Shown one piece after another: positions 20,601 through 28,500 of a stretch of DNA of 64,000 bases (positions are counted from its first letter, which is position 1; the number at the start of each line of letters is the position of its first letter). Below the pieces are notes generated by a model. That model was given only the letters and a program-made list of their open reading frames with translations. It did not search any database and had not been told where the DNA came from. A program made the translations under genes and the position numbers. Origin of the DNA: Brevibacillus laterosporus (GTDB lineage: Bacteria > Bacillota > Bacilli > Brevibacillales > Brevibacillaceae); NCBI RefSeq assembly GCF_030489605.1, contig NZ_JAUKFY010000001.1:124001-188000 (forward strand), given 5' to 3'.

Positions 20601-23600
20601 GTTGCAAATGGGGTATGGACGGTTGCGGAACTACGCAAGCATCTAAGCGAGGCTTTGCCAGAATACATGGTGCCTACTTATTTCGTGGAATTAGAGCAGA
20701 TCCCGTTCACTTCTAATGGAAAGGTGAACAAACGCGCTTTACCAGAACCGGAAGGACAAATGACCAGTGTATATGTGGCCCCAGAAACGGAGACAGAAGC
20801 AAAAGTAGCGGAGTTGTTCCAAGAGATTTTGGGTGTCGAGAGAGTTGGTACACAGGACATGTTCTTTGAGCTGGGGGGGCATTCGCTAAAAGCGATGATG
20901 CTAGTTTTACGAATGAACAAAGAACTGGGAATCGAGGTGCCTTTGAAAGAGGTATTCACACATCCTACTGTCAAGGAATTGGCAGCAACGATCGACCTTC
21001 TTGATCGATCAGGCCACAGAGAGATTGAACCTGCTCCAAAGCAGGAGTTCTATCCTGTATCCTCCGCGCAAAGACGGATGTACGTGGTGCAGCATTTAGG
21101 AAATGTCCAAACAACAAGCTACAATATGCCGCTTTTCCTCGAAGTGGAGGGAGCTTTAGAAATTAATAAGCTTCATCTAGCACTTGGGAAACTGGTCGAA
21201 AGACACGAGTCGCTGCGAACCTCATTTCATATGATTGACGAAGAGCTGATGCAGCAGGTGCATGAAGAAGTGGCATGGGATTTAGAGATCATGGATGGAA
21301 CGGAAGAGGACCTTGCAAGCATCACAGCAGGCTTTATACGCCCGTTTGATCTCAGTCAGGCTCCATTGTTCCGTGCAGGCATAGTGCGGATTAGCCCTGA
21401 GAGATTCCTTTTCATGCTAGATATGCACCATATCATCTCAGACGGAGTTTCTACCAATGTATTGTTCCGGGATATAACGCAGCTTTATCAAGGAAAGGAA
21501 CTCCCTCCTCTTACGATACAGTACAAAGACTATGCTGTGTGGCAACAAACTGATGCTCAAGTGGCCCGCTTACAAGATCAGGAAAGCTACTGGTTACATC
21601 AATATGCCGGGGAAGCTCCTGTCTTAGAAATGCCGACAGATTTCCCGCGTCCTGCAGTCCAGCAGTTCGAAGGGGATGTATGGACCTTTGAGATAAATGC
21701 TGACATTCTCAGCCAGTTGAAAAAATTATCAGTGAGTCAGGGTTCTACTTTATACATGACTCTATTGGCGGCTTATCAGGTGTTGCTGGCTAAGTATACC
21801 GGTCAAGACGATATTGTTGTCGGTTCACCAATTGCTGGACGAGCTCATGCGGATGTAGAAAGCATCGTCGGTATGTTCGTCAACACGCTAGCTTTACGTG
21901 GACAGCCTGCAGGAGAGCAGACTTTTATTTCCTATCTGGCACAAGTTAAGGAACAGGTTTTACAAGCTTATGCCAATGCAGAGTATCCATTTGAGAAATT
22001 GGTTGAGAAGCTCGATCTACAAAGAGATATGAGTCGCCATCCACTCTTCGATACGATGTTTACTTTGCAAAACATGGAGATGTCTGATATTGATTTGGCA
22101 GGCTTGACCTTCAAGCCATTTGATTTTGAATGGAAAAATGCCAAGTTTGACATGGATTGGACAATGCTTGAGGAAGAAACACTAAAGGTAGCTATTGAAT
22201 ACAGTACAAGCCTGTATACAAAAGAAACCATTAGCAGAATGGCTCAGCATTTCACCTCTGTTTTACAACAAATTATTGAGCATCCAGCCATTCGTTTGGC
22301 TGAAATCAAAATTGCTACTCTGCCAGAAATTGAACAGATTTTAACGCAATTTAATGATACTAGGGCCAATTACCCTGATAACCAAACCGTTCATAGCCTA
22401 TTCGAGCAACAAGTGGAGCGTACGCCAGAACAGATAGCTGTTGTCTATCAGGATCAATCCATCACGTATCGCGAGCTTAATGAACGTGCAAATAGATTGG
22501 CGCGTTGCTTGATCGACAAAGGAATACAGAGAAATCAATTTGTTGCAATCATGGCGGATCGTTCTATAGAAACCGTTATTGGAATGATGGGAATTCTGAA
22601 AGCAGGAGGAGCTTATGTTCCAATTGATCCCGATTATCCCTTAGATCGAAAGCTGTATATTCTTGAAGACAGTCATGCATCACTATTATTGTTCCAGCAA
22701 AAGCATGAGGTCCCATCAGAATTCACAGGTGATCGGATATTGATTGAGCAGATGCAGTGGTACCAAGCGGGTGATACGAATGTGGGGATCGTCAATACAG
22801 CTCAAGATTTGGCGTATATGATCTATACCTCAGGTTCTACAGGTCAACCAAAAGGGGTAATGATTGATCATCAAGCAGTATGTAACCTATGCTTAATGGC
22901 CCAAACCTATGGAATCTTTGCTAATAGTCGCGTTCTGCAGTTTGCCTCCTTTAGCTTTGACGCTTCTGTAGGAGAGGTTTTCCATACCCTTACAAATGGA
23001 GCCACTCTTTACCTGATGGATCGCAACCTGCTTATGGATGGCGTTGAATTTGTTGAATGGTTACGAGTAAACGAGATAACTTCCATTCCGTTTATCTCGC
23101 CTTCTGCATTGCGTGCATTGCCGTATGAGGATTTACCAGCATTGAAATATATCAGTACAGGTGGGGAAGCATTACCTGTAGATTTAGTCAGATTATGGGG
23201 AACTGGCCGAATCTTCTTAAATGCATATGGTCCGACTGAAACAACAGTAGATGCAACGATTGGCTTATGTACTCCAGAGGATAAGCCGCATATTGGTAAG
23301 CCTGTGCTGAATAAAAAAGCCTACATTATTAATCCGGATTATCAACTTCAGCCAATTGGGGTACCGGGTGAGCTATGCATCGGTGGAGTAGGGATTGCTC
23401 CTGGATATTGGAACCGCCCTGAATTAACTAGAGAGAAATTTGTGGATAATCCATTTGCCCCAGGCGAAAGAATGTATAAGACGGGGGACTTAGTACGTTG
23501 GCTTCCGGATGGAAATATTGAGTTTTTAGGGCGAATTGATGATCAGGTGAAAATTCGTGGACATCGAATTGAATTGGGTGAAATTGAGACGCGACTTCTT

Positions 23601-25526
23601 GAACATGAGCAGGTAGTAGAGGCGGTTGTGCTGGCTCGTGAAGATGAACATGGACAAGCTTATCTGTGCGCTTATCTGGTAGCAGCAGAGGAATGGACGG
23701 TAGCAGAACTGCGCAAACATCTAGGAAAAACACTACCTGATTATATGATTCCTGCTTATTTTATCGAGCTTGAGGAGTTTCCGTTGACACCAAGCGGGAA
23801 GGTGAATAAAAAGGCTTTGCCAGAGCCTGATGGACAAATACAAACGGGAGTGGAGTACGTAGAGGCTACTACCGAAAGCCAGAAGATCCTTGTTGAGATT
23901 TGGCAAGAGGTGTTACGCGTTGAGCGGATCGGTATTTACGATAACTTCTTTGAGCTGGGCGGTGACTCCATCAAGGCAATTCAAATCACAGCAAGATTGC
24001 GTCGTCACCACCGCAAGCTGGAAATCAGCCATCTGTTTAAGCACCCAACGATTGCAGAGCTTGCTCCATGGATGCAAACCAGTCAGGCATTAATTGAACA
24101 AGGAACTGTTGAAGGCGAAGTTATGCTCACGCCAATTCAAAAAGCATTCTTTGAAGAAAATCAAAAACAGCCGCATCATTTTAATCAGGATTCGTTACTG
24201 TACAGCTCGAAAGGCTGGAACAAAGATGCGATCGAGAAGGTATTTGAAAAACTAACGGAGCATCACGATGCCCTGCGCATGGTGTATCCGCATACCGAGG
24301 GCAAGGTGACTCAGATCAACAGGGGACTTGAGGAAAAGGCGTTCACATTGCAGGTGTTCGACTTTACCCAGGAACCAACTGATACGCAGGAAACGAAAAT
24401 CGAGCAAATCGCCGATCAATTGCAAGCGAGCTTTGATTTAGAAAAGGGACCTCTGGTGCGACTTGGCTTATTTACCACCAAGGCTGGGGATTATTTACTG
24501 ATCGTGATCCATCACCTGGTGATTGACGGCGTCTCTTGGCGTATTTTGCTTGAGGATTTTCATACTGCTTATCAGCAAGTTATTCAAGGTCAAGCAATTG
24601 CACTTCCTGAAAAAACGACCTCCTTTAAAACATGGAGTAAGCGCTTGAATGAATATGCAAATAGTCAAGCTCTTTTGCACGAGATTCCATATTGGAAGCA
24701 GATTGAAGAAATATCTATTGCCCCTCTTCCTAAAAAAGGAAATGATGACGGTAGATACTATGTGAAGGATAGCGAATATGTCACGATGAGTCTATCAGAA
24801 GAAGAAACCCAAAATCTTCTTACTCGTGTACATCGAGCTTATCGCACGGAGATTAATGATCTGTTGCTTGCTGCATTAGGATTAGCCAATAAGGAATGGA
24901 CAAAAGAGAATCGAGTGGCTATCCACTTAGAAGGTCATGGGCGTGAGGAAATAGGGGAAGAGGTGGACGTGAATCGCACTGTTGGATGGTTTACCTCGCT
25001 GTTCCCAGTCGTTATTGATGTAGAAAATGACGAATTGCCTCTCATCATTAAATCGGTAAAAGAAACCCTGCGCCGAGTTCCTAATAAGGGCATGGGCTAC
25101 GGCATACTCAAGCATCTGACAAGCGATGCGAACAAACAGGATATTACCTTCTCTCTTCGCCCGGAGATCAGCTTTAACTATCTGGGGGTATTTGATCAAC
25201 AAGAGGAGGAGAGCGAATCTGCTGGAATTCCTACTGGTCAGCCGATCAGCCCGCTATATTATGACACGCACCTGTTGGAGTTTAATGGAGCGGTCTCGAA
25301 TAACCAGTTGCATGTAAATTGCCGGTTTGCTCCTGCAGCCGTTGATCGAGCGATTGTTGAAATCCTGATGGAGCGCTTCAAGCACAATTTACTTCTCATT
25401 ACTCAGCATTGCTTGGAAAAGGATACTGTAGAATTTACGCCTACTGATTTTACAGAAAAGGAATTAAGCCAAGAACAGCTAGACGATCTATTAGATGATT
25501 TATTTGAAGACATAGATGATCTGTAA
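11673..25526 (+). CDS. NRPS modules 4-7 (C-A-T x4, E): Ile4-Val5-Val6-D-Lys7
   Basis: A 4617-residue synthetase, the largest in the window. Four C-A-T units are followed by one epimerase (HHLVIDGVSW near 4280). Carrier motifs: LGGHSLKAM near 997, 2033 and 3068; LGGDSIKAI near 4096. Pocket codes: module 4 DGFFLGVVYK (canonical Ile), modules 5 and 6 both DGFFVGGVFK (Val-like), module 7 DAGFSGAVDK (basic, read as Lys). The first C domain (LSPMQKGILFHSL, HHIIMDGW) has the sequence type that accepts a D-configured donor, matching the epimerase ending the preceding protein. Internal C domains (YYPVSxAQRRMYVVQ) are the L-donor type. Modules 5 and 6 carry a near-identical 546-bp core. ATG 11673 is preceded by TATGGAGTGA. 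The acidic C-terminus and short N-terminal leader are COM docking elements. Confidence 0.95.
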   Translation: MFSRSNVQNLYRLSPMQKGILFHSLKDKENHAYFDQLIFALEGKVELEYLEEAFNQLIKKHDILRTVFRYKKVKEPVQMVLKERSSTIYFEDISHLETEEKANYIKQFKMRDREKGFDLSRDLLIRMSLFKLDQEQYQLIMSNHHIIMDGWCLGIILNDFLRMYKGIVNHTPVPFEHVTPYSKHIQWLEKQDHQEAKAFYQQLLEGYDKVTGVPQQLVRANHEEYAHGQCIVKLNQETAGRLIAIAKAYQVTVNTVFQTIWGILLQKYNNTDDVVFGSVVSGRPAEIPDVEKIVGLFINTIPVRIKADQQERFDTLVAKVQEMALASESYDYLSLADIHPEAGDFINHIIAFENFYIDMDSFNQLADKKELGFSLAFATDHHEQTNYDLSVQAQIGDESSIKILYNAKLYTSEYIANVIDHFVTVADTVAANPSIPVKEIDILTKDKKDQILYGFNNTYADYPREKTIHQLFEEQVDKNPNQIALVFKEEKLTYGELNAKANQLAYVLRKQGVQPNDVIGIITERSPEMIIGILAIFKAGGAYMPIDPTYPAERIQYMLQDNQTKLLLVQKQEMIPANYQGEVLFLTQESWMHEETSNPAHTTQAQALAYVMYTSGSTGEPKGILTTHQNIMKTVIHNGYVEITPGDCLSQLSNYAFDGSTFEIYGALLHGATLLLVTKEAVLNMNELARLIKKEQVTVSFMTTALFNTLVDLDITCFQSVRKVLFGGELASVKHVLKALDYLGEHRVINVYGPTETTVYATYYSVDHSMLTRASVPIGRPINNTKAYILNTDGQPQPIGVVGELCIGGEGVACGYLNRPELTKKHFVDNPFVLGERMYRTGDLARFLPDGNIEYMGRMDEQVKIRGHRIELGEIEKVLLQHPAISETVLLAKRDEQGHSYLCAYVVGQAFWTVTELRQHLMESLPEYMVPSYFIEIEKLPLTANGKVDKRALPEPDRKIGSAYVAPENETEEKLVQFFQEILGVERVGTQDTFFELGGHSLKAMMLVLQIHKEMGIEVPLKEIFTRPTIKELAAYIHKTDRSAYSMIEPTAKQEYYPVSFAQRRMFVVQQIRDTNTTSYNMPILLEIEGALDRENVRQTLKKLIERHESMRTSFHMIEETLMQKVHDDVAWEMEEMEASEEEVYALTKSFIRPFDLGQAPLFRAGLIRVNSKRHLLLLDTHHIISDGVSTNILFQDFTQLYRGRELPELRIQYKDFAVWQQGEAQLARLQEQEQYWLNQFSESVPVLELPADFPRPAMQQFDGDVLDFELNQQVWQELQQLIVKEGCTAYMLLLAAYHVLLSKYSSQNDIVIGSPIAGRTNADLQSIVGMFVNTLAIRTKSEETQTFREFLSTIKQQVLQAQSNADYPFEELVDHVNPSRDLSRHPLFDTIFVMQNMDITEVAIQGLSIVTKDMEWKHSKFDLTWAAIEKDSLHFSVEYSTRLFKKETIERMAKHFAHLLNQVAENPDLKLTDMELATDAEVNQLLEEFNNTEADYPYDKTIHQQFEQKAEENPDQIALLFKDKEISYGQLNAKANQFARVLRKHGVQPDQAVGLITDRSIEMMIGILAILKAGGAYLPIDPSYPLERITYMLEDSQAQLLIVQDTAMIPEGYQGEVLPLVEECWMGEEASNLELINDAHDLAYVMYTSGSTGKPKGNLTTHQNILATIINNGYIEIAPADRLLQLSNYAFDGSTFDIYSALLNGATLVLVPKEVMLNPMELAKIIREQDITVSFMTTSLFHTLVELDVTSMKSMRKVVFGGEKASYKHVEKALDYLGEGRLVNGYGPTETTVFATTYTVDSSIKETGIVPIGRPLNNTSVYILNENNQPQPIGVPGELCVGGAGIARGYLNRPELTAERFVDNPFIVGDRMYRTGDMARFLPDGNIEYIGRMDEQVKIRGHRIELGEIEKNLLEYPAISEAVLVAKRDEQGHSYLCAYVVSTDQWTVAEVRQHLMEALPEYMVPSYFVELEKLPLTSNGKVDKRALPEPDRVITNEYVAAVNETEEKLVQFFQEILALERVGTQDTFFELGGHSLKAMMLVSRIHKELKIEVPLKEVFARQTVKELAAYIRQAEQSDYSEIQPAMEQEYYPVSNAQRRMYVVQQMRDVETTGYNMPFYLEMEGALEVEKLSLALKQLIERHESLRTSFHMADDELMQKVHAEVAWEMEMIHAAEEEVQQLTDSFMRPFDLAKAPLFRAGLIQINPKRHLLMLDMHHIISDGVSMNVLFQDITQLYQGIELSPLKIQYKDFAVWQQGMAQVVRFQEQERYWLNQFSGDLPILEMVTDYPRPAIQQFDGDSWSFEIDAKALDSIKQLSAKQGTTLYMTLLAIYQILLAKYTRQDDIIVGTPIAGRPHADTESIVGMFVNTLALRGQPKEEQSFISYLSEVKENVLQAYANADYPFEELVEKLHLQRDMSRHPLFDTMFVLQNMDMSDINISGLKLHSRDLNWKNAKFDMTWMIAEQNNLLISVEYSTSLFKRETIQRLEKHFTYLVEQVAKHPDCLLRDLELTTDEEKQQILTVFNDTATDYLSDLSICHLFEQQVQRFPDRPALVFKDKQLTYSEFHAKVNQLARVLRKKGVQPDQAIGILTDRSLEMMIGIFAILKAGGAYMPIDPSYPIERIEHMLEDSQTKLLLVQKTEMIPTSYQGEVLLLAEECWMHEDSSNLELINKTQDLAYVMYTSGSTGKPKGNLTTHQNILATIVNNGYIEIAPADRLLQLSNYAFDGSTFDIYSALLNGATLVLVPKEVMLNPMELAKIIREQDITVSFMTTSLFHTLVELDVTSMKSMRKVVFGGEKASYKHVEKALDYLGEGRLVNGYGPTETTVFATTYTVDSSIKETGIVPIGRPLNNTSVYVLNENNQLQPVGVPGELCVGGAGIARGYLNRPDLTAERFVKNPFVSGDRMYRTGDLARWLPDGNIEYLGRMDEQVKVRGYRIELGEIETRLLEHPSISAAVLLAKQDEQGHSYLCAYIVANGVWTVAELRKHLSEALPEYMVPTYFVELEQIPFTSNGKVNKRALPEPEGQMTSVYVAPETETEAKVAELFQEILGVERVGTQDMFFELGGHSLKAMMLVLRMNKELGIEVPLKEVFTHPTVKELAATIDLLDRSGHREIEPAPKQEFYPVSSAQRRMYVVQHLGNVQTTSYNMPLFLEVEGALEINKLHLALGKLVERHESLRTSFHMIDEELMQQVHEEVAWDLEIMDGTEEDLASITAGFIRPFDLSQAPLFRAGIVRISPERFLFMLDMHHIISDGVSTNVLFRDITQLYQGKELPPLTIQYKDYAVWQQTDAQVARLQDQESYWLHQYAGEAPVLEMPTDFPRPAVQQFEGDVWTFEINADILSQLKKLSVSQGSTLYMTLLAAYQVLLAKYTGQDDIVVGSPIAGRAHADVESIVGMFVNTLALRGQPAGEQTFISYLAQVKEQVLQAYANAEYPFEKLVEKLDLQRDMSRHPLFDTMFTLQNMEMSDIDLAGLTFKPFDFEWKNAKFDMDWTMLEEETLKVAIEYSTSLYTKETISRMAQHFTSVLQQIIEHPAIRLAEIKIATLPEIEQILTQFNDTRANYPDNQTVHSLFEQQVERTPEQIAVVYQDQSITYRELNERANRLARCLIDKGIQRNQFVAIMADRSIETVIGMMGILKAGGAYVPIDPDYPLDRKLYILEDSHASLLLFQQKHEVPSEFTGDRILIEQMQWYQAGDTNVGIVNTAQDLAYMIYTSGSTGQPKGVMIDHQAVCNLCLMAQTYGIFANSRVLQFASFSFDASVGEVFHTLTNGATLYLMDRNLLMDGVEFVEWLRVNEITSIPFISPSALRALPYEDLPALKYISTGGEALPVDLVRLWGTGRIFLNAYGPTETTVDATIGLCTPEDKPHIGKPVLNKKAYIINPDYQLQPIGVPGELCIGGVGIAPGYWNRPELTREKFVDNPFAPGERMYKTGDLVRWLPDGNIEFLGRIDDQVKIRGHRIELGEIETRLLEHEQVVEAVVLAREDEHGQAYLCAYLVAAEEWTVAELRKHLGKTLPDYMIPAYFIELEEFPLTPSGKVNKKALPEPDGQIQTGVEYVEATTESQKILVEIWQEVLRVERIGIYDNFFELGGDSIKAIQITARLRRHHRKLEISHLFKHPTIAELAPWMQTSQALIEQGTVEGEVMLTPIQKAFFEENQKQPHHFNQDSLLYSSKGWNKDAIEKVFEKLTEHHDALRMVYPHTEGKVTQINRGLEEKAFTLQVFDFTQEPTDTQETKIEQIADQLQASFDLEKGPLVRLGLFTTKAGDYLLIVIHHLVIDGVSWRILLEDFHTAYQQVIQGQAIALPEKTTSFKTWSKRLNEYANSQALLHEIPYWKQIEEISIAPLPKKGNDDGRYYVKDSEYVTMSLSEEETQNLLTRVHRAYRTEINDLLLAALGLANKEWTKENRVAIHLEGHGREEIGEEVDVNRTVGWFTSLFPVVIDVENDELPLIIKSVKETLRRVPNKGMGYGILKHLTSDANKQDITFSLRPEISFNYLGVFDQQEEESESAGIPTGQPISPLYYDTHLLEFNGAVSNNQLHVNCRFAPAAVDRAIVEILMERFKHNLLLITQHCLEKDTVEFTPTDFTEKELSQEQLDDLLDDLFEDIDDL
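16596..17141 (+). repeat. A-domain core repeat, copy in module 5
   Basis: A 546-bp direct repeat of 19701-20246, offset by exactly 3105 bp (one module). By eye there are about ten mismatches, mostly synonymous. It spans the adenylation core from the ATP-binding A3 loop past pocket residue 331, so the two modules share one specificity code. Similarity drops on both sides. Confidence 0.9.
19701..20246 (+). repeat. A-domain core repeat, copy in module 6
   Basis: Second copy of the 546-bp segment at 16596-17141. Flanking sequence diverges at both boundaries (for example before GATTTGGCGTATGTG and after CGAGTGTCTAT). This is the pattern expected of gene conversion or subdomain transfer confined to the substrate-binding core. 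Confidence 0.9.
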
Positions 25527-25555
25527 TCGCAATGAGACAGGTGGTGCCATACATC

Positions 25556-28500
25556 GTGCAAAAAAAAGACAAGATCAAAGATATCTATTCACTTTCTCCG
25601 TTACAAAAGGGCATGCTATTTCATTCTATGAAAGACCCCCAAAGCGATGCCTATTTCGAGCAGGTTACCCTTTTGCTGGAGGGGGTTGTAAACCCAACCT
25701 ATTTGGCTGAAAGTATTCAGGGACTCGTACAAAAATACGACATGTTCCGAAGTGTGTTCCGCTATAAAAAAGTAGACCCTGTTCAGGTTGTGCTTAGTGA
25801 ACGCAAAATAGATTTACAGATTGAGGACCTTACTCAAATCAATGAAGAAGAGCAACGGAAGTTCATCGAGGAATATAGAAAAAAAGACCGGGAAAGAGGC
25901 TTTGATCTTTCCCGGGATATCCTGCTACGTTTTACATTGTTTCAAACAGCCGCCAATCGGTATGAATTACTGTGGAGTCATCATCATATCCTGATGGATG
26001 GCTGGTGCACAGGTATCGTTTTTCAGGATTTATTTCAAATGTACCAACGTCGCTTGTCAGGACAGGCCTTGCTTCCGGAGGTGGCCCCTCAATATAGCGA
26101 ATATATACGTTGGTTAAAGAAACAAGATGACCAACAAGCATTGGCATTTTGGAAGGAGTATCTACAGGGATTTGAAAACCTTACGGGTATCCCGCGTCTA
26201 AGGTCTGGCAATCATCCCTACAAGCAAGAGGAATTCATTTTCTCCTTGGGAGAGGAAGCTACACAAAAACTAACGCAAACGGCTCAAAAGTATCAGGTAA
26301 CCTTAAATACAGTTGTGCAAACAATTTGGGGAGCGTTATTGCAAAAATACAATAACACGAATGACGCGGCTTACGGCGTGGTTGTCTCCGGACGACCCGC
26401 CGAGGTGCCCAATGTTGAACAAATGGTGGGGTTATTCAGTAATACGATTCCAATCCGCATTAAAAAGGAAGCGGGAAAAACGTTTGGGGAAGTGCTGAAA
26501 AACGTACAGCAAACAGCGCTGGAGGCAGAAAAATACGGATATCTTTCTTTAGCCGATATTCAGGCGAATGCAGCTTATACGCATCAATTGCTTGATCATA
26601 TTTTAGCGTTTGAAAATTTCCCGATGGATCAAGAAACATTCAATCAGGAAAACGTACTCGGGTTTGCTGTGAAGGATGCCCACACGTTTGAGCAGACGCA
26701 CTATGATCTGACCGTGCTAGTTATTCCCGGCAAGGAATTAATCTTTAAGTTTATGTATAACGAAAGTGTTTATTCAAAAGAGTATCTCAATCTTTTAGAG
26801 CTGAATATGAAAAAGCTGGTTTCTTTGGTTATTGCGCAACAAGATATCTTTGACCCAGCTACCGAGTTTGTATCCGATCTGGAAAAAGATAAGCTTTTAA
26901 CCATTTTTAATCGTACTGATGCAAAGTATCCAAGAGAGAAAACGATTCATGAGCTGTTTCAAGAGCAGGTTGACAAAAACCCTGATCAAGTGGCACTCGT
27001 ATTTGGCGAGGCTCAACTAACATACGGCGAGCTGAACGAAAAGGCGAATCAAATGGCCCGCGGTTTACGCAAACAAGGGGTTTTACCTGATCAGGTGATA
27101 GGGTTACTTACGGATCGTTCCTTAGAAATGATCATAGCCATTCTAGCCATCTTTAAAGCTGGTGGCGCTTATATGCCTATCGATCCATCTTATCCGAGTG
27201 AACGCATTCAATACATGCTAGCAGATAGTCGCACCCATTTGTTATTGGTGCAAAAAGCTGAAATGATCCCAGCCAATTATCAGGGTGAGGTACTGCTGTT
27301 AACAGAAGATAGCTGGATGGATGAGAATACAGACAATTTAGATTTGGTCAACCAAGCGCAAGACCTGGCCTATGTCATGTACACCTCAGGTTCAACAGGT
27401 AAACCAAAGGGGAATCTGACAACACATCAAAATATCGTCAAGACCATCATTAACAATGGCTACATAGAGATTACGCCCAATGATCGTCTTCTACAGTTGT
27501 CCAACTACGCGTTTGATGGCTCTACCTTTGATATATACAGCGCATTGTTAAACGGAGCTTCCCTTGTTTTAGTACCAACGCATGTACTGATGAATCCGAA
27601 TGATTTGGCATCAGTCATTCAAGACCAGCATATTACCGTGTCCTTTATGACAACATCTCTGTTTAACACTCTGGTTGAGCTGGATGTGACAAGTCTCAAA
27701 CAAATGCGCAAGGTGGTGTTTGGAGGAGAAAAGGCTTCGATCAAGCACGTAGAAAAAGCGCTGGATTACTTGGGAGATGGACGTTTGGTCAACGGGTATG
27801 GACCAACAGAAACTACTGTTTTTGCCACTACCTATACGGTTGACCATACGATCAAGGAGACGGGGATTATGCCGATAGGTCGCCCGTTAAACAATACAAA
27901 GGTCTTTATTTTGGGAGCAGACAATCAATTACAGCCGATAGGTGCATTAGGCGAGCTATGTGTGAGCGGGGAAGGTCTTGCCCGCGGGTATCTCAATCTT
28001 CCAGAGCTGACTGCCGATCGTTTCGTTGAGAATCCTTTTGTGCAGGGAGAGAGAATGTATCGCACAGGGGATTTAGCTCGTTGGTTACCGGATGGAAGCA
28101 TTGAGTACGTAGGCAGAATAGATGAACAAGTAAAGATTCGGGGAAATCGGATCGAATTAGGTGAAATTGAAGCTAGATTACTGGAGCATCCTGCTATTAG
28201 CGAGACTGTTTTGCTGGCGAAGCAGGATAAGCAGGGGCATTCCTTCTTATGTGCCTATCTGGTGACAAATGGTGCTTGGTCAGTCGCAGAGCTTCGCAAG
28301 CATATTAAAGAAACATTGCCGGATTCTATGGTGCCATCTTATTTTATCGAGATAGAAAAAATGCCGCTTACTTCAAATGGCAAGGCAGACAAGCGTGCAT
28401 TGCCAGAGCCAGATGTTCAACAAGTAAGCTCCAATATGGCTCCTGAGACGGAAACAGAGGAAAAGCTGGTTCAACTATTCCAAGAAATCCTAAGTGTCGA

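Noticed and set aside
23428-23733. Many minus-strand open frames inside the synthetase genes (this one as an example)
   Set aside because: They lie antisense to strongly coding adenylation, condensation and carrier domains, recur at equivalent module positions and lack ribosome-binding sites.
25532-25555. ATG 25532 as start of the module 8-9 synthetase
   Set aside because: GTG 25556 has the better ribosome-binding site and yields an N-terminus that aligns with the sibling synthetases.
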